Source: Eubacteriales bacterium
GTDB lineage: Bacteria > Bacillota > Clostridia > Christensenellales > CAG-138
Assembly (NCBI GenBank): GCA_021373115.1
Contig: JAJFTI010000011.1
Span: 26,409 to 90,408 of the forward strand
DNA length: 64,000 nt
Reading direction: 5' to 3'
The notes below the pieces were generated by a model, which was given only the letters and a program-made list of their open reading frames with translations, searched no databases and was not told where the DNA came from. Below, piece by piece: positions 54,193 to 63,752 of the stretch (position 1 is the first letter of the stretch; the number at the start of each line of letters is the position of its first letter). A program made the position numbers and the translations under genes.

Positions 54193-55140
54193 GTGATTTG
54201 TAAAAAATGCGGTTATCAAAACAGCAGCGACGGTCGTTTCTGCCAGTACTGCGGCGCGCCGCTGACCCCTCCCAAACGCAGCGGAGGAATCCTCGCGCTT
54301 TCGGTTGCGGTCGGAATCGCCCTCATTGCGCTTGCAGTGCTCATTTTTCTCATGCTGCGCGGTGCAAGTTCAATCCAAGGCGTTTGGCACAATGAAGAAC
54401 TTCAGCAGGTGCTCCGTTTCCACGGCGACGGCACCGTGGTGATTCGCTCTCCCTACGGCGACTTTGAGGCGGATTATCTTCTGGAAAAAGGCGGTAAAAA
54501 AGGCGTGATTACGCTGAACGGCACCGCTATTGAGTTTGTGCTGAAAGACGACGGTTTGCTGCTGTCGAGCGGCGGCGAGAGTACCCGTTTTGACCCCGGC
54601 GATATGGAAATTTCCCAGTATACGCCAACGCCCGCCGCAACGACGCCCGCTGCGGATTCACCTGTGCCCGAAGCTGCGCCAACCCCTTCAGCGGTCACGC
54701 CAACCCTCGCGCCGGTGATCACCGCCACGCCTACCCCAACGCCCGCGCCGACGCCAACCGCGGCTCCAACGGCCACGTCCACTTCCTCGGTCACATTCGG
54801 TCCGCTGCCGTCCTTCACGTTCGGGCCACTGATTACGCTCGCGCCATCGGTCATCCGTCCCGATCTCTCCGGAATACTCTCGAGCGACATCATCGGCAAG
54901 CTGGTTACGCAAAAGGTGGTTGGCAACTGGCTCTATACCGAAGACAATGACTACGTCCTCACCTTTGGAAATACCGGCGATTACACCGTTTCCTATCACG
55001 GACTCGGACTCGCCGGAACCTACACGTTCAGCAACGTTACCGGCGAGGGCGAACTGCATTACGGTTCGGACACCATCCCGTTTACCGTCAGCGGGGATTC
55101 TCTCACCTGGGACGACGGAACGGCGTTTGTGCGGGAATAA
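54193..55140 (+). CDS. Zinc-ribbon membrane protein with Pro/Thr-rich stalk and lipocalin-like ends
   Basis: 315 residues from GTG 54193 with AAGGGGGG upstream. CKKCGYQNSSDGRFCQYCG (residues 3-21) is a zinc ribbon, followed by one membrane helix (about 33-55). Outside lies a beta-rich region (about 58-135), a Pro/Thr/Ala-rich stalk (about 140-195) and a second similar beta region (about 235-315). The beta parts share the pattern VWHNEELQQVLRFHGDG / NWLYTEDNDYVLTFGN, suggesting an internal duplication of a small lipocalin-like module. Function unknown; a surface or stress protein is plausible. Confidence 0.6.
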   Translation: MICKKCGYQNSSDGRFCQYCGAPLTPPKRSGGILALSVAVGIALIALAVLIFLMLRGASSIQGVWHNEELQQVLRFHGDGTVVIRSPYGDFEADYLLEKGGKKGVITLNGTAIEFVLKDDGLLLSSGGESTRFDPGDMEISQYTPTPAATTPAADSPVPEAAPTPSAVTPTLAPVITATPTPTPAPTPTAAPTATSTSSVTFGPLPSFTFGPLITLAPSVIRPDLSGILSSDIIGKLVTQKVVGNWLYTEDNDYVLTFGNTGDYTVSYHGLGLAGTYTFSNVTGEGELHYGSDTIPFTVSGDSLTWDDGTAFVRE

Positions 55141-55195
55141 CCCGCTTCCCGCAAACGCCCCAGGCGGTTTCGCTTTTCCGCGTCAGAAAATGCAG

Positions 55196-55230
55196 CAGCG
55201 AAGGTTCGGAGGACATCCGAGCCTTCGCTG
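55196..55230. terminator. Bidirectional terminator
   Basis: CAGCGAAGG/CCTTCGCTG outer stem with an inner 6-bp helix, between convergent ends at 55140 and 55253. The + side is followed by T-rich sequence. Confidence 0.8.
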
Positions 55231-55252
55231 TCTGTTGTGTTCCATTCGTTTT

Positions 55253-55756
55253 CTATGCGTTCAGCGCTTTTACAAGAATATCCGCAAGCAGTTCCGCGCC
55301 TTCCTGCACGCGCCGCGTCATGCCCAACCCCTGCTCGGTCGTTGCGGGCTGAATGCCGACGAGGCAGGTTTCGCAGGCGCACTCCAGCTTGAGATAGGCA
55401 AGCATCATGGGCAGAGGCAGCATGTGGGTGGAAAACGAAAGCCCAGCCGCGCGCTCTTCCGGCAGAATTTCAATGGAACCCGCCGGAAGCTCCAGATATG
55501 CCGCATCCACCACCAGCAGCAGGTCGGGGCGAAACGCCTTGACAAGCCCCGTAAAGTTCTCCGGCGCGGGGCCGCCCTGAATCAGCAGCAACCGATCCCC
55601 GGCCTGACCGACCGGTAACCCCGTCTTTTCGGAAAGCCGGCCTGCAAAATACATTCCCGCCGCATCGTCGCGGCAGAGCTCCGATCCAACACCGACAACG
55701 GCAACGCGGGTGTCGTTTTGAATCGCCCGACGAAAATACCGCTCGAGATCGTTCAC
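55253..55756 (-). CDS. [NiFe]-hydrogenase maturation protease (HycI type)
   Basis: 167 residues. Family motifs: VGVGSELCRDDAAG (about 18, with metal-sensing Asp) and LLLVVDAA (about 80). These proteases clip the C terminus of the hydrogenase large subunit after nickel insertion. GTG 55756 overlaps the preceding ferredoxin gene stop by 4 bases, so the longer upstream frame is rejected. It is the last gene of the hydrogenase operon. Confidence 0.87.
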   Translation of the reverse strand: MNDLERYFRRAIQNDTRVAVVGVGSELCRDDAAGMYFAGRLSEKTGLPVGQAGDRLLLIQGGPAPENFTGLVKAFRPDLLLVVDAAYLELPAGSIEILPEERAAGLSFSTHMLPLPMMLAYLKLECACETCLVGIQPATTEQGLGMTRRVQEGAELLADILVKALNA

Positions 55757-56118
55757 AGTTCTATCTTCAGATCGTCCTGCGAGAACGCCGCGAGCAGCAC
55801 ATCGCTGCTGCAACTGAGGCACTTTTTCGGGCAGGTATCCACACACTGGCAGCAGAACACGCAGCGGCCGACGTCGAGGTAGGCGTGCATATCCTTCTGC
55901 TCTTTTGTGCCGCGGTTCTCAATTGTAATCGCTCCCGTCGGACAGTCCCGCATACACATGACGCAGTTGATGCAGGTGGCCGGATCATAGAGCAGCCGAC
56001 CCCGATAGCCCTTCTGGATGCCGCCCAGCCCGAACTGCGCCGTTTGGGTTGCGGGTTTCCGAAACAAGTTTAAAATGGCAAGTCCGGCGAGTCCGCCGGG
56101 ACGTTCCTTCTTCTTCAT
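55753..56118 (-). CDS. Hydrogenase 2x[4Fe-4S] ferredoxin-like subunit (NuoI-like)
   Basis: 121 residues with two complete clusters, CINCVMCMRDCP (about 46) and CVFCCQCVDTCP (about 82). A third CxxxCxxC piece follows (KKCLSC). In group 4 hydrogenases this subunit passes electrons from ferredoxin to the small subunit. The ATG overlaps the NuoH-like gene stop by 4 bases. Confidence 0.9.
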   Translation of the reverse strand: MKKKERPGGLAGLAILNLFRKPATQTAQFGLGGIQKGYRGRLLYDPATCINCVMCMRDCPTGAITIENRGTKEQKDMHAYLDVGRCVFCCQCVDTCPKKCLSCSSDVLLAAFSQDDLKIEL

Positions 56119-57053
56119 AGACCAAGCCCGCCCCTCAGCAGTAAATTCAAAATCATCTGCGCTATCGCAACCGGCGTCAGCACCGACCAGAAGAATTTTA
56201 GCGTCTGGTCGATGCGGATGCGCGCCATGGTTGCGCGCAGCAGCACCATAACGAGTACGACCGCGAACGTTTTTACCAGATAGAGCGCAAAATCCACCGC
56301 TCCGTTTCCCGTAAAAAACGGCAGAAACACGCCGGCAATCACGGAAGCCATCACGGTCAGCTCAGAGACCGCCGTTGCGCGGAAGTATGCCAGATATCGC
56401 CCGCTGTATTCCACAAGCGCTCCGCCAACAATCTCCGTCTCCGCCTCCGGTGCGTCGAACGGCGCACGCTCCAGCTTGCTCTGCGAGGTTAACAGCGCGA
56501 TCAGGAAAGCCGGCAGGTTAATTAGCACGTAGAGCGGGCGCGCCGCGTAAAACGCCGCGATGCCGGTGATCGACCAGCTTCCCGCAAGAATGGCGGGGGA
56601 AAGGAACGCCATAAACAGCGGCACTTCGTATGCGAACATCTGCGTGAGCGTCCGGAACGCACCAATCGTCGAATAGACCTCGTGGCTGTTATAGCCCGCA
56701 AGAAAATGGCAAAGCGTTGGAATCGAAAGCAGGTAGAGCACCGCGACAAGATCGCCTTCATACGCCGTCACCGCCTGCATGCCCCAGACGGGCGCGCAGA
56801 GAAACGCGGTAACCACCGCCGTGAGGGATACCGTCGGCAGCGCCGCAAACACGAACTTCTGCGCGTTATTCGGCAGAATCACCTTTTTCCCAACCAGTTT
56901 CAGCATATCCGCGAGCGGCTGATACCAGGGCGGCCCCTTGCGATTTTGCATCCGCGCGTAGACCTTTCGATCCACGAATTCCAGCACAAACGAATAGACG
57001 CCTAAAAACAGCAGCCCGGGAAACAGAAGAACTTTGAGAATCGATGCAATCAT
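56115..57053 (-). CDS. Hydrogenase membrane subunit, NuoH-like
   Basis: 312 residues with about eight membrane helices. It has the NuoH signatures ARMQNRKGP (about 34) and the acidic loop APFDAPEAETEIVGGALVEYSGR (about 195-217), where the connecting quinone-site helix meets the large subunit in complex I. Here it is the ion-pump linker subunit. It follows the large-subunit gene by 17 bases. Confidence 0.9.
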   Translation of the reverse strand: MIASILKVLLFPGLLFLGVYSFVLEFVDRKVYARMQNRKGPPWYQPLADMLKLVGKKVILPNNAQKFVFAALPTVSLTAVVTAFLCAPVWGMQAVTAYEGDLVAVLYLLSIPTLCHFLAGYNSHEVYSTIGAFRTLTQMFAYEVPLFMAFLSPAILAGSWSITGIAAFYAARPLYVLINLPAFLIALLTSQSKLERAPFDAPEAETEIVGGALVEYSGRYLAYFRATAVSELTVMASVIAGVFLPFFTGNGAVDFALYLVKTFAVVLVMVLLRATMARIRIDQTLKFFWSVLTPVAIAQMILNLLLRGGLGL

Positions 57054-57070
57054 CTCTGTTCTCCCTCCCG

Positions 57071-58291
57071 CTAAAACGGCCGGATCGCAATGGATCCGGG
57101 ATCAATGCCGTTCTTCTTGTACTGCTCGATTCCGAACAGGCGCAGCTGATCCCAGCTCGCAATCTGTTCGTCGCGCCCGCTGGAAAGGCTCACGGCACGG
57201 TCCGTGCAGGAATAGCAGGGATCGATCGCCGCAATGATAATGGGCACGTCCGCCAGCTGAAAGCCTTCGAGCATATAGCTCATGCCGTGCCAGTTCGCTT
57301 CGGACGGCGCGCGGACGCGAACGCGATCCGGCATATCCGACCCGTTCGAGCGGATATAGTGAATGTTCTCTCCGCGCGGCGCCTCCACGCGGCGCAGCGT
57401 TTCACCAGCGGGCAGCTTGCGCGGCGCGCGGACGGAGATCGGCCCTTCCGGAATCTCCCGAATCATGACCCGGATCAGGCGAATGCTCTCCAGCATCTCT
57501 TTGACGCGAACAAGCGTGCGCCCGTATACGTCGCAATGATCGTCCGTCACCGCGTTGACCGGAATTTCCTTGTAAACGCCGTATGGCTCCACCACGCGGA
57601 TATCGTCCAGAATTCCGGCCGCCCGCGCAACCGGGCCAACGGCGCTGAAGTGCCTGACATCCTCGGGTGTAAGCACGCCAATTCCTTTCAGCCGCGCGAT
57701 CAGCGTGGTTTCGGTCGTGGCCAAATCCGCGTAATACTTAATCTTTTCCTCCAGTTGATCGCAAACATGCAGAATGTCCTGCATGAGATCCGCTTCCAGA
57801 TCCCTGCGAACTCCGCCAAAGGTATTGACGCCGTAATTCACGCGGTTTCCGCCGATCTGCGCCAGCAGGTCGAGCACGAGCTCCCGGTCGCGCCAGGTAT
57901 ACATAAACAGCGTGTCGAAACCAATCTCGTGCGAGGCGACGCCAAGCCAGAGCAGATGGCTGTGCAGCCGTTCCAGCTCGCCGACGATCCCGCGGATATA
58001 GTATGCGCGGCGCGGCACCTCCAGCCCGGCCATGTCCTCAAACGCCTGGCAGAAACAGGAGGTGTGCGCATGCGAGCAGATGCCGCAGACGCGTTCAATG
58101 ATATAGAGATCCTGAGTATAATTCCGGCTTTCGCAGGCCTTTTCGATGCCGCGGTGGTTGTAGCCGATTTCGACAACCGCGCGCTCCACCTTTTCCCCGT
58201 CAAGCGTAATCTTAAAGCTGCCCGGCTCCTTCAGGGACGGGTGCTGCGGTCCAATCGGCAAAACGACCTTGTGGTCATTGCGTTCGCTCAT
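57071..58291 (-). CDS. [NiFe] hydrogenase large subunit, group 4 (NuoD/HycE-like)
   Basis: 406 residues. Both Ni-binding Cys pairs are present: RVCGICSHAHTS near residue 66 and DPCYSCTDR near 374. This marks a true hydrogenase rather than complex I, whose NuoD has lost them. The rest has IGPQHPS near the N terminus and the family HREIV-type patterns. It oxidises or evolves hydrogen at the membrane face. ATG 58291 overlaps the NuoC-like gene stop by 4 bases. Confidence 0.93.
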   Translation of the reverse strand: MSERNDHKVVLPIGPQHPSLKEPGSFKITLDGEKVERAVVEIGYNHRGIEKACESRNYTQDLYIIERVCGICSHAHTSCFCQAFEDMAGLEVPRRAYYIRGIVGELERLHSHLLWLGVASHEIGFDTLFMYTWRDRELVLDLLAQIGGNRVNYGVNTFGGVRRDLEADLMQDILHVCDQLEEKIKYYADLATTETTLIARLKGIGVLTPEDVRHFSAVGPVARAAGILDDIRVVEPYGVYKEIPVNAVTDDHCDVYGRTLVRVKEMLESIRLIRVMIREIPEGPISVRAPRKLPAGETLRRVEAPRGENIHYIRSNGSDMPDRVRVRAPSEANWHGMSYMLEGFQLADVPIIIAAIDPCYSCTDRAVSLSSGRDEQIASWDQLRLFGIEQYKKNGIDPGSIAIRPF

Positions 58292-58782
58292 TCCCTTGCC
58301 TCCTCTTTCGGCGGCTCATATGCCATGGTCTCTTTGTTAAAGTAAGCCGGATTCCATTCTTTGCGCAGCGGATACTGCCCTTCCGGCCAGCAATCCGGCA
58401 GCGGATAGCTCGGCCCTTCCGGCAGGCCGCTTACCGAAACGCCAAAGAGATCCACCATTTCGCGTTCGTGCAGCACCATGGAAGGATACAGCCCGCCCTG
58501 CGAACGGACAACGGGGTGTGCCTTCGGCACCTTTTCCCGCAGCACCAGCAGAATGTTTTCGTCGTTTGACACGATGTAGGAAAGTCCGATGTACTCCCCC
58601 TCGTCCGTTCCGACAATGTGTTTGCCCTTTCCAAAGCGCAGTTCATCAAAGGCGAAACGCAGCGCCGCTTCAAATTCCTTCGGCTCGACAAAGTCCGACC
58701 AAATGCGAAACTCCCTCGGCGTGTGCGCCGCCAGAGCGGGAAAGCGCTTGTTGAGCGCGCTAACAACCTGTTCGGCGTTCAT
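58288..58782 (-). CDS. Hydrogenase subunit, NuoC (30 kDa)-like
   Basis: 164 residues: NuoC-like fold with HEREMVDLFGV (about 120) and LPDCWPEGQYPLRKEW (about 137), the family C-terminal motif. In complex I it is often fused to NuoD; here it is separate. It overlaps its neighbours by 4 bases on each side. Confidence 0.9.
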   Translation of the reverse strand: MNAEQVVSALNKRFPALAAHTPREFRIWSDFVEPKEFEAALRFAFDELRFGKGKHIVGTDEGEYIGLSYIVSNDENILLVLREKVPKAHPVVRSQGGLYPSMVLHEREMVDLFGVSVSGLPEGPSYPLPDCWPEGQYPLRKEWNPAYFNKETMAYEPPKEEARE

Positions 58783-59228
58783 TCGCGTTTACCCTCCTTC
58801 CGGTCCAGCGACGCAAGCAGTTTGCTAACCGCGTCGATGATTGCCTCCGGCCGCACCGCGCAGCCGGGAATATATGCGTCCACAGGAATGATGGTGTCTA
58901 TACCGCCGGTCACGCAATAGCAGCTGTCGAAGATGCCGCCCGTACAGGCGCAGGTTCCAACCGCAATGACGAATTTCGGCGTGGACATTTGATCGTAAAT
59001 CTGTTTGAGCCGGTCGCGCGTTTGCAGCGTCACCGCGCCCGTGCAGACCAGTACGTCCGCGTGCCGCGGGCTGCCCTGCTGCAGAATGCCGAGGCGCTCC
59101 AGATCGTATTGCGGGGTCAGCGCGTCCACAACCTCAATGTCGCAGCCGTTGCAGGCGCCCGCGTTAAAATGGATGATCCACGGGGATTTTTTCTCCCCCC
59201 ATGCAATCGCTTTATCCAGTAATCCCAT
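58779..59228 (-). CDS. Hydrogenase small subunit, NuoB-like
   Basis: 149 residues with the proximal [4Fe-4S] ligands: CNGCD (about 28), GTCACTGG (about 92) and IPGCAVRPE (about 123). It passes electrons between the ferredoxin subunit and the Ni-Fe site. ATG 59228 with AAGGAAG upstream is chosen; the longer frame has no ribosome site. Confidence 0.92.
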   Translation of the reverse strand: MGLLDKAIAWGEKKSPWIIHFNAGACNGCDIEVVDALTPQYDLERLGILQQGSPRHADVLVCTGAVTLQTRDRLKQIYDQMSTPKFVIAVGTCACTGGIFDSCYCVTGGIDTIIPVDAYIPGCAVRPEAIIDAVSKLLASLDRKEGKRE

Positions 59229-59248
59229 CGTCAGACTTCCTTTATTCC

Positions 59249-59581
59249 TTACTTTCGAAACAGAATCAGCATGGCCAGCACCCCTACGCCGATGTAGGCT
59301 ACGGGCATGAGCGTATGCCCTTTCGGTGCCGTCGCCACAATCATGACGAGCACGTGCATCACCGTAAAGAAAAACGCGAGGTAAAACATCCGCTGGAAGT
59401 TCGGATTTACATATTGGCTCACCGCGTCCTTGCTCTGCCCGCAAGCGTAGGGATCCAGCGTGTGTTTCCCGGCGGGCGTCTTGTCCGCCTTGCGCTTAAG
59501 ATAGAACGAAAGCAGCGCCAGCAGCAGCAGAAACAAGAGAAAAACAACCGGTGTGGTGATCAGCGCGGACGGAAGACTCAT
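59249..59581 (-). CDS. Hydrogenase membrane subunit, NuoA-like
   Basis: 110 residues, three membrane helices. The loop after helix 1 holds YACGQ (about 46), the counterpart of the NuoA YECG motif, followed by FQRMFYLAFFF. NuoA-like subunits are not found in the simplest Ech hydrogenases, which makes this complex closer to complex I. Confidence 0.82.
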   Translation of the reverse strand: MSLPSALITTPVVFLLFLLLLALLSFYLKRKADKTPAGKHTLDPYACGQSKDAVSQYVNPNFQRMFYLAFFFTVMHVLVMIVATAPKGHTLMPVAYIGVGVLAMLILFRK

Positions 59582-59598
59582 GTTTTTTCCCTCTCCTC

Positions 59599-59904
59599 TC
59601 AGCCTTTCAGATTCCGCAGGTTACGGATATCCATATTGCCGTGTTTATGGTAAATGCTGATCGCAATACCGGAAAGCACGGTCGCCACCACGACCTCCAG
59701 CACGATTACCGTTACGACGAACGCTTCCGCAAGCGCGATGTTGCCGTTAAGCCAACCGCCAAGAGTCAGGAACATGGAGATCGCTTTGATCGCAAGTTCG
59801 AGGCCGATGATGATCTTGAGCATATGGTGCGTGCGGATCAGTTCGATACACCCGGCGAGAATGAGGATCAGCCCGCTCACGAGCATGACGGTCGTCACGT
59901 TCAT
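59599..59904 (-). CDS. Hydrogenase membrane subunit, NuoK/MrpC-like
   Basis: 101 residues, three membrane helices. Conserved acidic residues lie in the helices: CIELIRTHHMLKIIIGLEL (about 18-36) and VVTVIVLEVVVA (about 65). It overlaps the NuoJ-like gene by 4 bases. Confidence 0.88.
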   Translation of the reverse strand: MNVTTVMLVSGLILILAGCIELIRTHHMLKIIIGLELAIKAISMFLTLGGWLNGNIALAEAFVVTVIVLEVVVATVLSGIAISIYHKHGNMDIRNLRNLKG

Positions 59905-60398
59905 TCGTTTTCACTCTCCTTAAAGAACACCACAATGGCGGATGCGCCCGCGATGAGCGCCACCATCTGGCCGAAGATGTCCGCCTGGCAGGTTTCCCAA
60001 AACACGTCGTTGAAGTTCGCCCCGGACACCGCCGCAGCCGGGGTTCCAACGGAAAACCCGGTCAGCCAGGCAACGATCATCAGTATCGCGCCCGCGCCGA
60101 TGAGAATTGCCGGAAGAAAACGTCTTTTCCGCGCCGGTACGGCAACATCCTGCGCTTCGATTTGCTTATCCCCGTTACTCAAGCTCACCGCGCTGATGAA
60201 GATCACCGTAACAAGGCCGGAACAGACGGAAACCTCGAAGATGGCCGCGGTATGCGCGCCGAGCACATACATCAGCACCCCCAGCGCGGCGCTGACGACC
60301 GCGAGCGCAACGGCCGAAATGATGAGCTTTCGGCTGGCTGCGGAGAACACCCCGAACACCAGCATGCACCCCAGGCAAACATAAATCGCAATGTTCAT
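59901..60398 (-). CDS. Hydrogenase membrane subunit, NuoJ-like
   Basis: 165 residues. Helices are near 3-25, 28-50, 52-75, 100-120 and 145-155. The segment AIFEVSVCSGLVTVIFISAV (about 52-71) resembles the NuoJ helix 3. The middle has a polar loop (about 76-95). It follows the NuoN-like gene by 11 bases. Confidence 0.72.
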   Translation of the reverse strand: MNIAIYVCLGCMLVFGVFSAASRKLIISAVALAVVSAALGVLMYVLGAHTAAIFEVSVCSGLVTVIFISAVSLSNGDKQIEAQDVAVPARKRRFLPAILIGAGAILMIVAWLTGFSVGTPAAAVSGANFNDVFWETCQADIFGQMVALIAGASAIVVFFKESENE

Positions 60399-60409
60399 AC
60401 GGTCTCCTT

Positions 60410-61870
60410 TCAGATCAGCCCCGCGCGCTGTAAATAGAGCAGCAGCAGCGGGAAGACGAGGCCGACGGCGACAGTAACGATCGTAAGCAAAATTTCCGAA
60501 ACGCGAATTCCGCCGGTGATTTCAACGACCGCATCCCAGCGCGGATTCGGCTTGCCGAAGAACACCTTCTTTTGCAGCCGCAGGAAGTACGCGCCGGTCA
60601 AGATGCTCGCGATGAGCGCAAACGCCGCATATCCCTTTAATCCTGCGCTCCAGAGCGCGAGCAGCACCATCAGCTTGCTCCAGAACCCCGCGAACGGCGG
60701 AACACCCGCCGTGGAAAGCAGCGCAACGACCGAGGAACCCGACGTAATCGGCATACGTTTCTGCAGTCCCCCCATTTCGTCGATATTTAACGTACCCAGC
60801 TGTTTTTCGAGCGCGGCGGCGTTGGTAAAGAACGCAGACTTCGCCGCGGAATGACTGAAGAGATACAAAAGCCCCGCGAGAATGCCAAGATTCGTTCCGG
60901 CCGCGAACCCGAGCAGGATATACCCCATCTGGCTGACGGAGGAATAGGCCGCAATGCGCTTAAAGTTCTTCTGCGCAAGCGCCAGCAGCGCGCCGACGAG
61001 TATCGTAAACATGCCGAGCAGGGCAAGCACCGTTTTCAGAGGCGCGATTCCGTCGAACAGCCGCGTCAGCGTCAGCAGGCTGTATACGCCCGCAATCTTG
61101 GTTACGATTCCGGAAAGCATGATGGAAACGGCGGTGTCCGCGCTCTCGTAAGCATCCGGCAGCCAGCTATGGAACGGGGCGACGCCGCTCTTGATCGAAT
61201 AGCCGGAAATCAGCAGCACGAGCGCAGCCCAGCAGAGCAGCGTGCTTCCGTCCCCCGCGCCGGAAAAGAGCGCGGGCGTGAGCGCGTCAAACGCAAGGCT
61301 CCCGGCCTTGATAAATAGAAACGACAGCCCCGTCAGGATAAAGATCGTCGCCAGTGCGGAGAGCGCCAGATACTTAAACGCGCCTTCGAGATCGCGCGTG
61401 GACTTATACATGCCGATCATGACAAAGCTCGCCAACCCCGTCACCTCCAGAAACACATAGAGCGAAAACAGGTCGCGCACGAGCAGCATGCCGTTGAGTC
61501 CGAGCATCATGACCATCAGCAGGTTCGTATAGGAACCACGGTGGTCGTCTATTGTCGTCAGCGCGGTCAGCGCGGAAGCAAGCGCGACCATGCCGACGCA
61601 CATGAGCAGGAACATGGAGACCAGGTCCGTCTGAAAATAGCCGACGTTCTTCCCCGCGTCCCAGATCATCCCGAATCGAACCGCCGATTCACCGGATTCG
61701 ACAAGCAGAAATACGCCCGCCAGCGCAAGCAGCATCTGCGCGCCCGCAACCGTCGCGGACATCGCGATGGTCGTGGTGCGAATGCGCGCGCGCGGGATCA
61801 CATTGTTGACAATCAGCGCCAGCATCGGCAGCGCCAGAAACAAGTGCGGAATCCACTGTAATACCGTCAT
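60410..61870 (-). CDS. Antiporter-like hydrogenase subunit, NuoN/MrpD-like
   Basis: 486 residues, about 14 membrane helices. Antiporter motifs include the glutamate in VFLEVTGL (about 138), the Lys in GYSIKSGVAPFHSWLPDAYE (about 222-241), and the Lys/His stretch KRIAAYSSVSQMG (about 310). It would translocate protons or sodium ions. It lies 16 bases after the NuoL-like gene. Confidence 0.9.
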   Translation of the reverse strand: MTVLQWIPHLFLALPMLALIVNNVIPRARIRTTTIAMSATVAGAQMLLALAGVFLLVESGESAVRFGMIWDAGKNVGYFQTDLVSMFLLMCVGMVALASALTALTTIDDHRGSYTNLLMVMMLGLNGMLLVRDLFSLYVFLEVTGLASFVMIGMYKSTRDLEGAFKYLALSALATIFILTGLSFLFIKAGSLAFDALTPALFSGAGDGSTLLCWAALVLLISGYSIKSGVAPFHSWLPDAYESADTAVSIMLSGIVTKIAGVYSLLTLTRLFDGIAPLKTVLALLGMFTILVGALLALAQKNFKRIAAYSSVSQMGYILLGFAAGTNLGILAGLLYLFSHSAAKSAFFTNAAALEKQLGTLNIDEMGGLQKRMPITSGSSVVALLSTAGVPPFAGFWSKLMVLLALWSAGLKGYAAFALIASILTGAYFLRLQKKVFFGKPNPRWDAVVEITGGIRVSEILLTIVTVAVGLVFPLLLLYLQRAGLI

Positions 61871-61885
61871 GTTCTCGCGCCTCCC

Positions 61886-63751
61886 TTACAACAGAATCAG
61901 CAGAAAGAGAATCAATACGCCGGCAAACCCCGCGACCGCAAGCAGCAGATAGCGCGTGAGGCTGCCGTTCACCCCGCGGTGCAGCAGTTTGGACGCGCCT
62001 CCAATCAACCCCGGAACGCCTTTGTCATATACCCACGAAACGCCGTTTTCCACCCATTGACAGACGCGCGAGAATCCGCCGACCGCGGCGACGAGCCAGT
62101 TGTAGGGATCCAGTTTTCCCGTTTCCGCGAGCGCATAAGCCTGCCTCAACCCCGGCGCATGGTGGATATGATCCGCACTGCCGAGCGCACCGCCGGTCTT
62201 TTTCCGCCCATAGAGATGATCCGCGAGCGCAAGCAGCAGCGCCGCGACGGACAGCGCAACGAGAACCCAGTTTTCCGGCCAGCCTGCGAACGACTCCGTT
62301 AGCCCAAGCGCGGGCTGAAACAGCCATTGATCCACAAGCCGGTTGCCTGCGCCAAAGAAGACGCAGAGCGCGGCAAGCACCACAGCGGGCAAGTACATGC
62401 CCGCGCGAACTTCCCTGACCTGCTTGATTCCCCGCGGTAAACGCAGCGTGCCAAAGAACGCCGCGCCGCCGAGCTTTAGGAACGAAATCGCCGTCATCAC
62501 CGCGCCGACAAGCGCGACAATGTAATACACAACGCCGCTTTCCAGCGCTGCGTCAAACACAAGCTCCTTTGAGAAAAAGCCGTTGAATCCGGGAAAACCG
62601 GAAATCGAAAGGCCAAAGATGACGAAACAGGTCATGGTCACCGGCATAGCGCGCCCCAACCCGCCTACATGCCGCAGGTCGGTCGTGCCCGTTCGCCGCT
62701 CGATTGCACCCGCCGTCAGAAACAGGCCGGACTTATAGAGCGCGTTGTTCATCATATGGAACAGCGCGGCAACCATGCCGACCGGCAGGCAGCTGCCAAC
62801 ACCGAGCAGCATGTAGCCCACCTGACTGATCGCGTGGTAGGAGAGCAGCCGCTTCATATCCTTTTGAATGAGCGCCATCGACACGCCGAAGAGCAGTGTG
62901 ACCGCGCCGATGACCAGAACGAGCGTGCTCATTGCCGAACCCGGCCGCACGTCGTAAATCCGGGTGACGATCTGGATACTCAGTCCGATGCCGAGTATTT
63001 TTTCGAGCGAACCGGGAAACACCGCTAAAAACGGGGAGGACGCGTCCTCCGCCGCGAGCGGAATCCAACTGTGAAACGGCATTGCACCCGCCTTGCCCAT
63101 GGCGCCAAGCAGCATCAGCGCGCAGCCGTATGCGCCGAGGCCCTCCACAGGCAGCCGGCCCATTGCGGCAATATCGCTCTGCCCAGAAACACGAATGGTC
63201 ACGATCACCCCGAGCATCAGTAAAAGGTCCGCCACGCCGCTGATCCAGAGCATCTTGATTGCCGCGCGCGGTTTCTCCAGATTGCCCAGGAGCAGCAGAA
63301 CGCCCATGCAGACAAGCAGCCCTTCCCAAAACACGAGCATGACCGGCAGGTTGCTCGAAAGCAGCGCGCCGTTGACGAATCCTATGCTGACAAAATAGAA
63401 GAGCAAAAACACGCCGCCGCGCGTGTCCCCCTTGAAATACGAAACGGAATACCGTGCAAGCAGGAACGCGACGACCGAGGTAAACACGAGCAGCACCGAG
63501 GACATTCCCCCCGCCACAAAATGCCCCTCGAACCCGTAACCGGCAAACGGCAAGGTCACGTCCGCGCCGCCGCCAAGAAACAGCGCCAGGCTCAGAAAGA
63601 TGTTGGCAAGGCCGAACACAAGCACCGCGGCAACCTGCAGCGCATAGCGCTTGCCCAACAGCCAAGCGATTACGCCGCCCAGCAGCGGGAGTCCGATGAG
63701 CGCGAGCGGAAGCGCCGCGCCCTGATTCAGCCAATTCGCAACGCCCGTCAT
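61886..63751 (-). CDS. Antiporter-like hydrogenase subunit, NuoL-like
   Basis: 621 residues with about 16 helices, longer at the C terminus than the NuoN-like protein, with a final helix anchored near 600-620. Motifs: LVFWEGLLVC (about 130), AGAMPFHSWIPLAAEDASSP (about 229-248), KDMKRLLSYHAISQVGY (about 309). ATG 63751 with GGGAGG upstream directly follows the stop of the next subunit; the longer frame would overlap it. It pumps ions as part of the complex. Confidence 0.9.
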   Translation of the reverse strand: MTGVANWLNQGAALPLALIGLPLLGGVIAWLLGKRYALQVAAVLVFGLANIFLSLALFLGGGADVTLPFAGYGFEGHFVAGGMSSVLLVFTSVVAFLLARYSVSYFKGDTRGGVFLLFYFVSIGFVNGALLSSNLPVMLVFWEGLLVCMGVLLLLGNLEKPRAAIKMLWISGVADLLLMLGVIVTIRVSGQSDIAAMGRLPVEGLGAYGCALMLLGAMGKAGAMPFHSWIPLAAEDASSPFLAVFPGSLEKILGIGLSIQIVTRIYDVRPGSAMSTLVLVIGAVTLLFGVSMALIQKDMKRLLSYHAISQVGYMLLGVGSCLPVGMVAALFHMMNNALYKSGLFLTAGAIERRTGTTDLRHVGGLGRAMPVTMTCFVIFGLSISGFPGFNGFFSKELVFDAALESGVVYYIVALVGAVMTAISFLKLGGAAFFGTLRLPRGIKQVREVRAGMYLPAVVLAALCVFFGAGNRLVDQWLFQPALGLTESFAGWPENWVLVALSVAALLLALADHLYGRKKTGGALGSADHIHHAPGLRQAYALAETGKLDPYNWLVAAVGGFSRVCQWVENGVSWVYDKGVPGLIGGASKLLHRGVNGSLTRYLLLAVAGFAGVLILFLLILL

Positions 63752-63752
63752 A

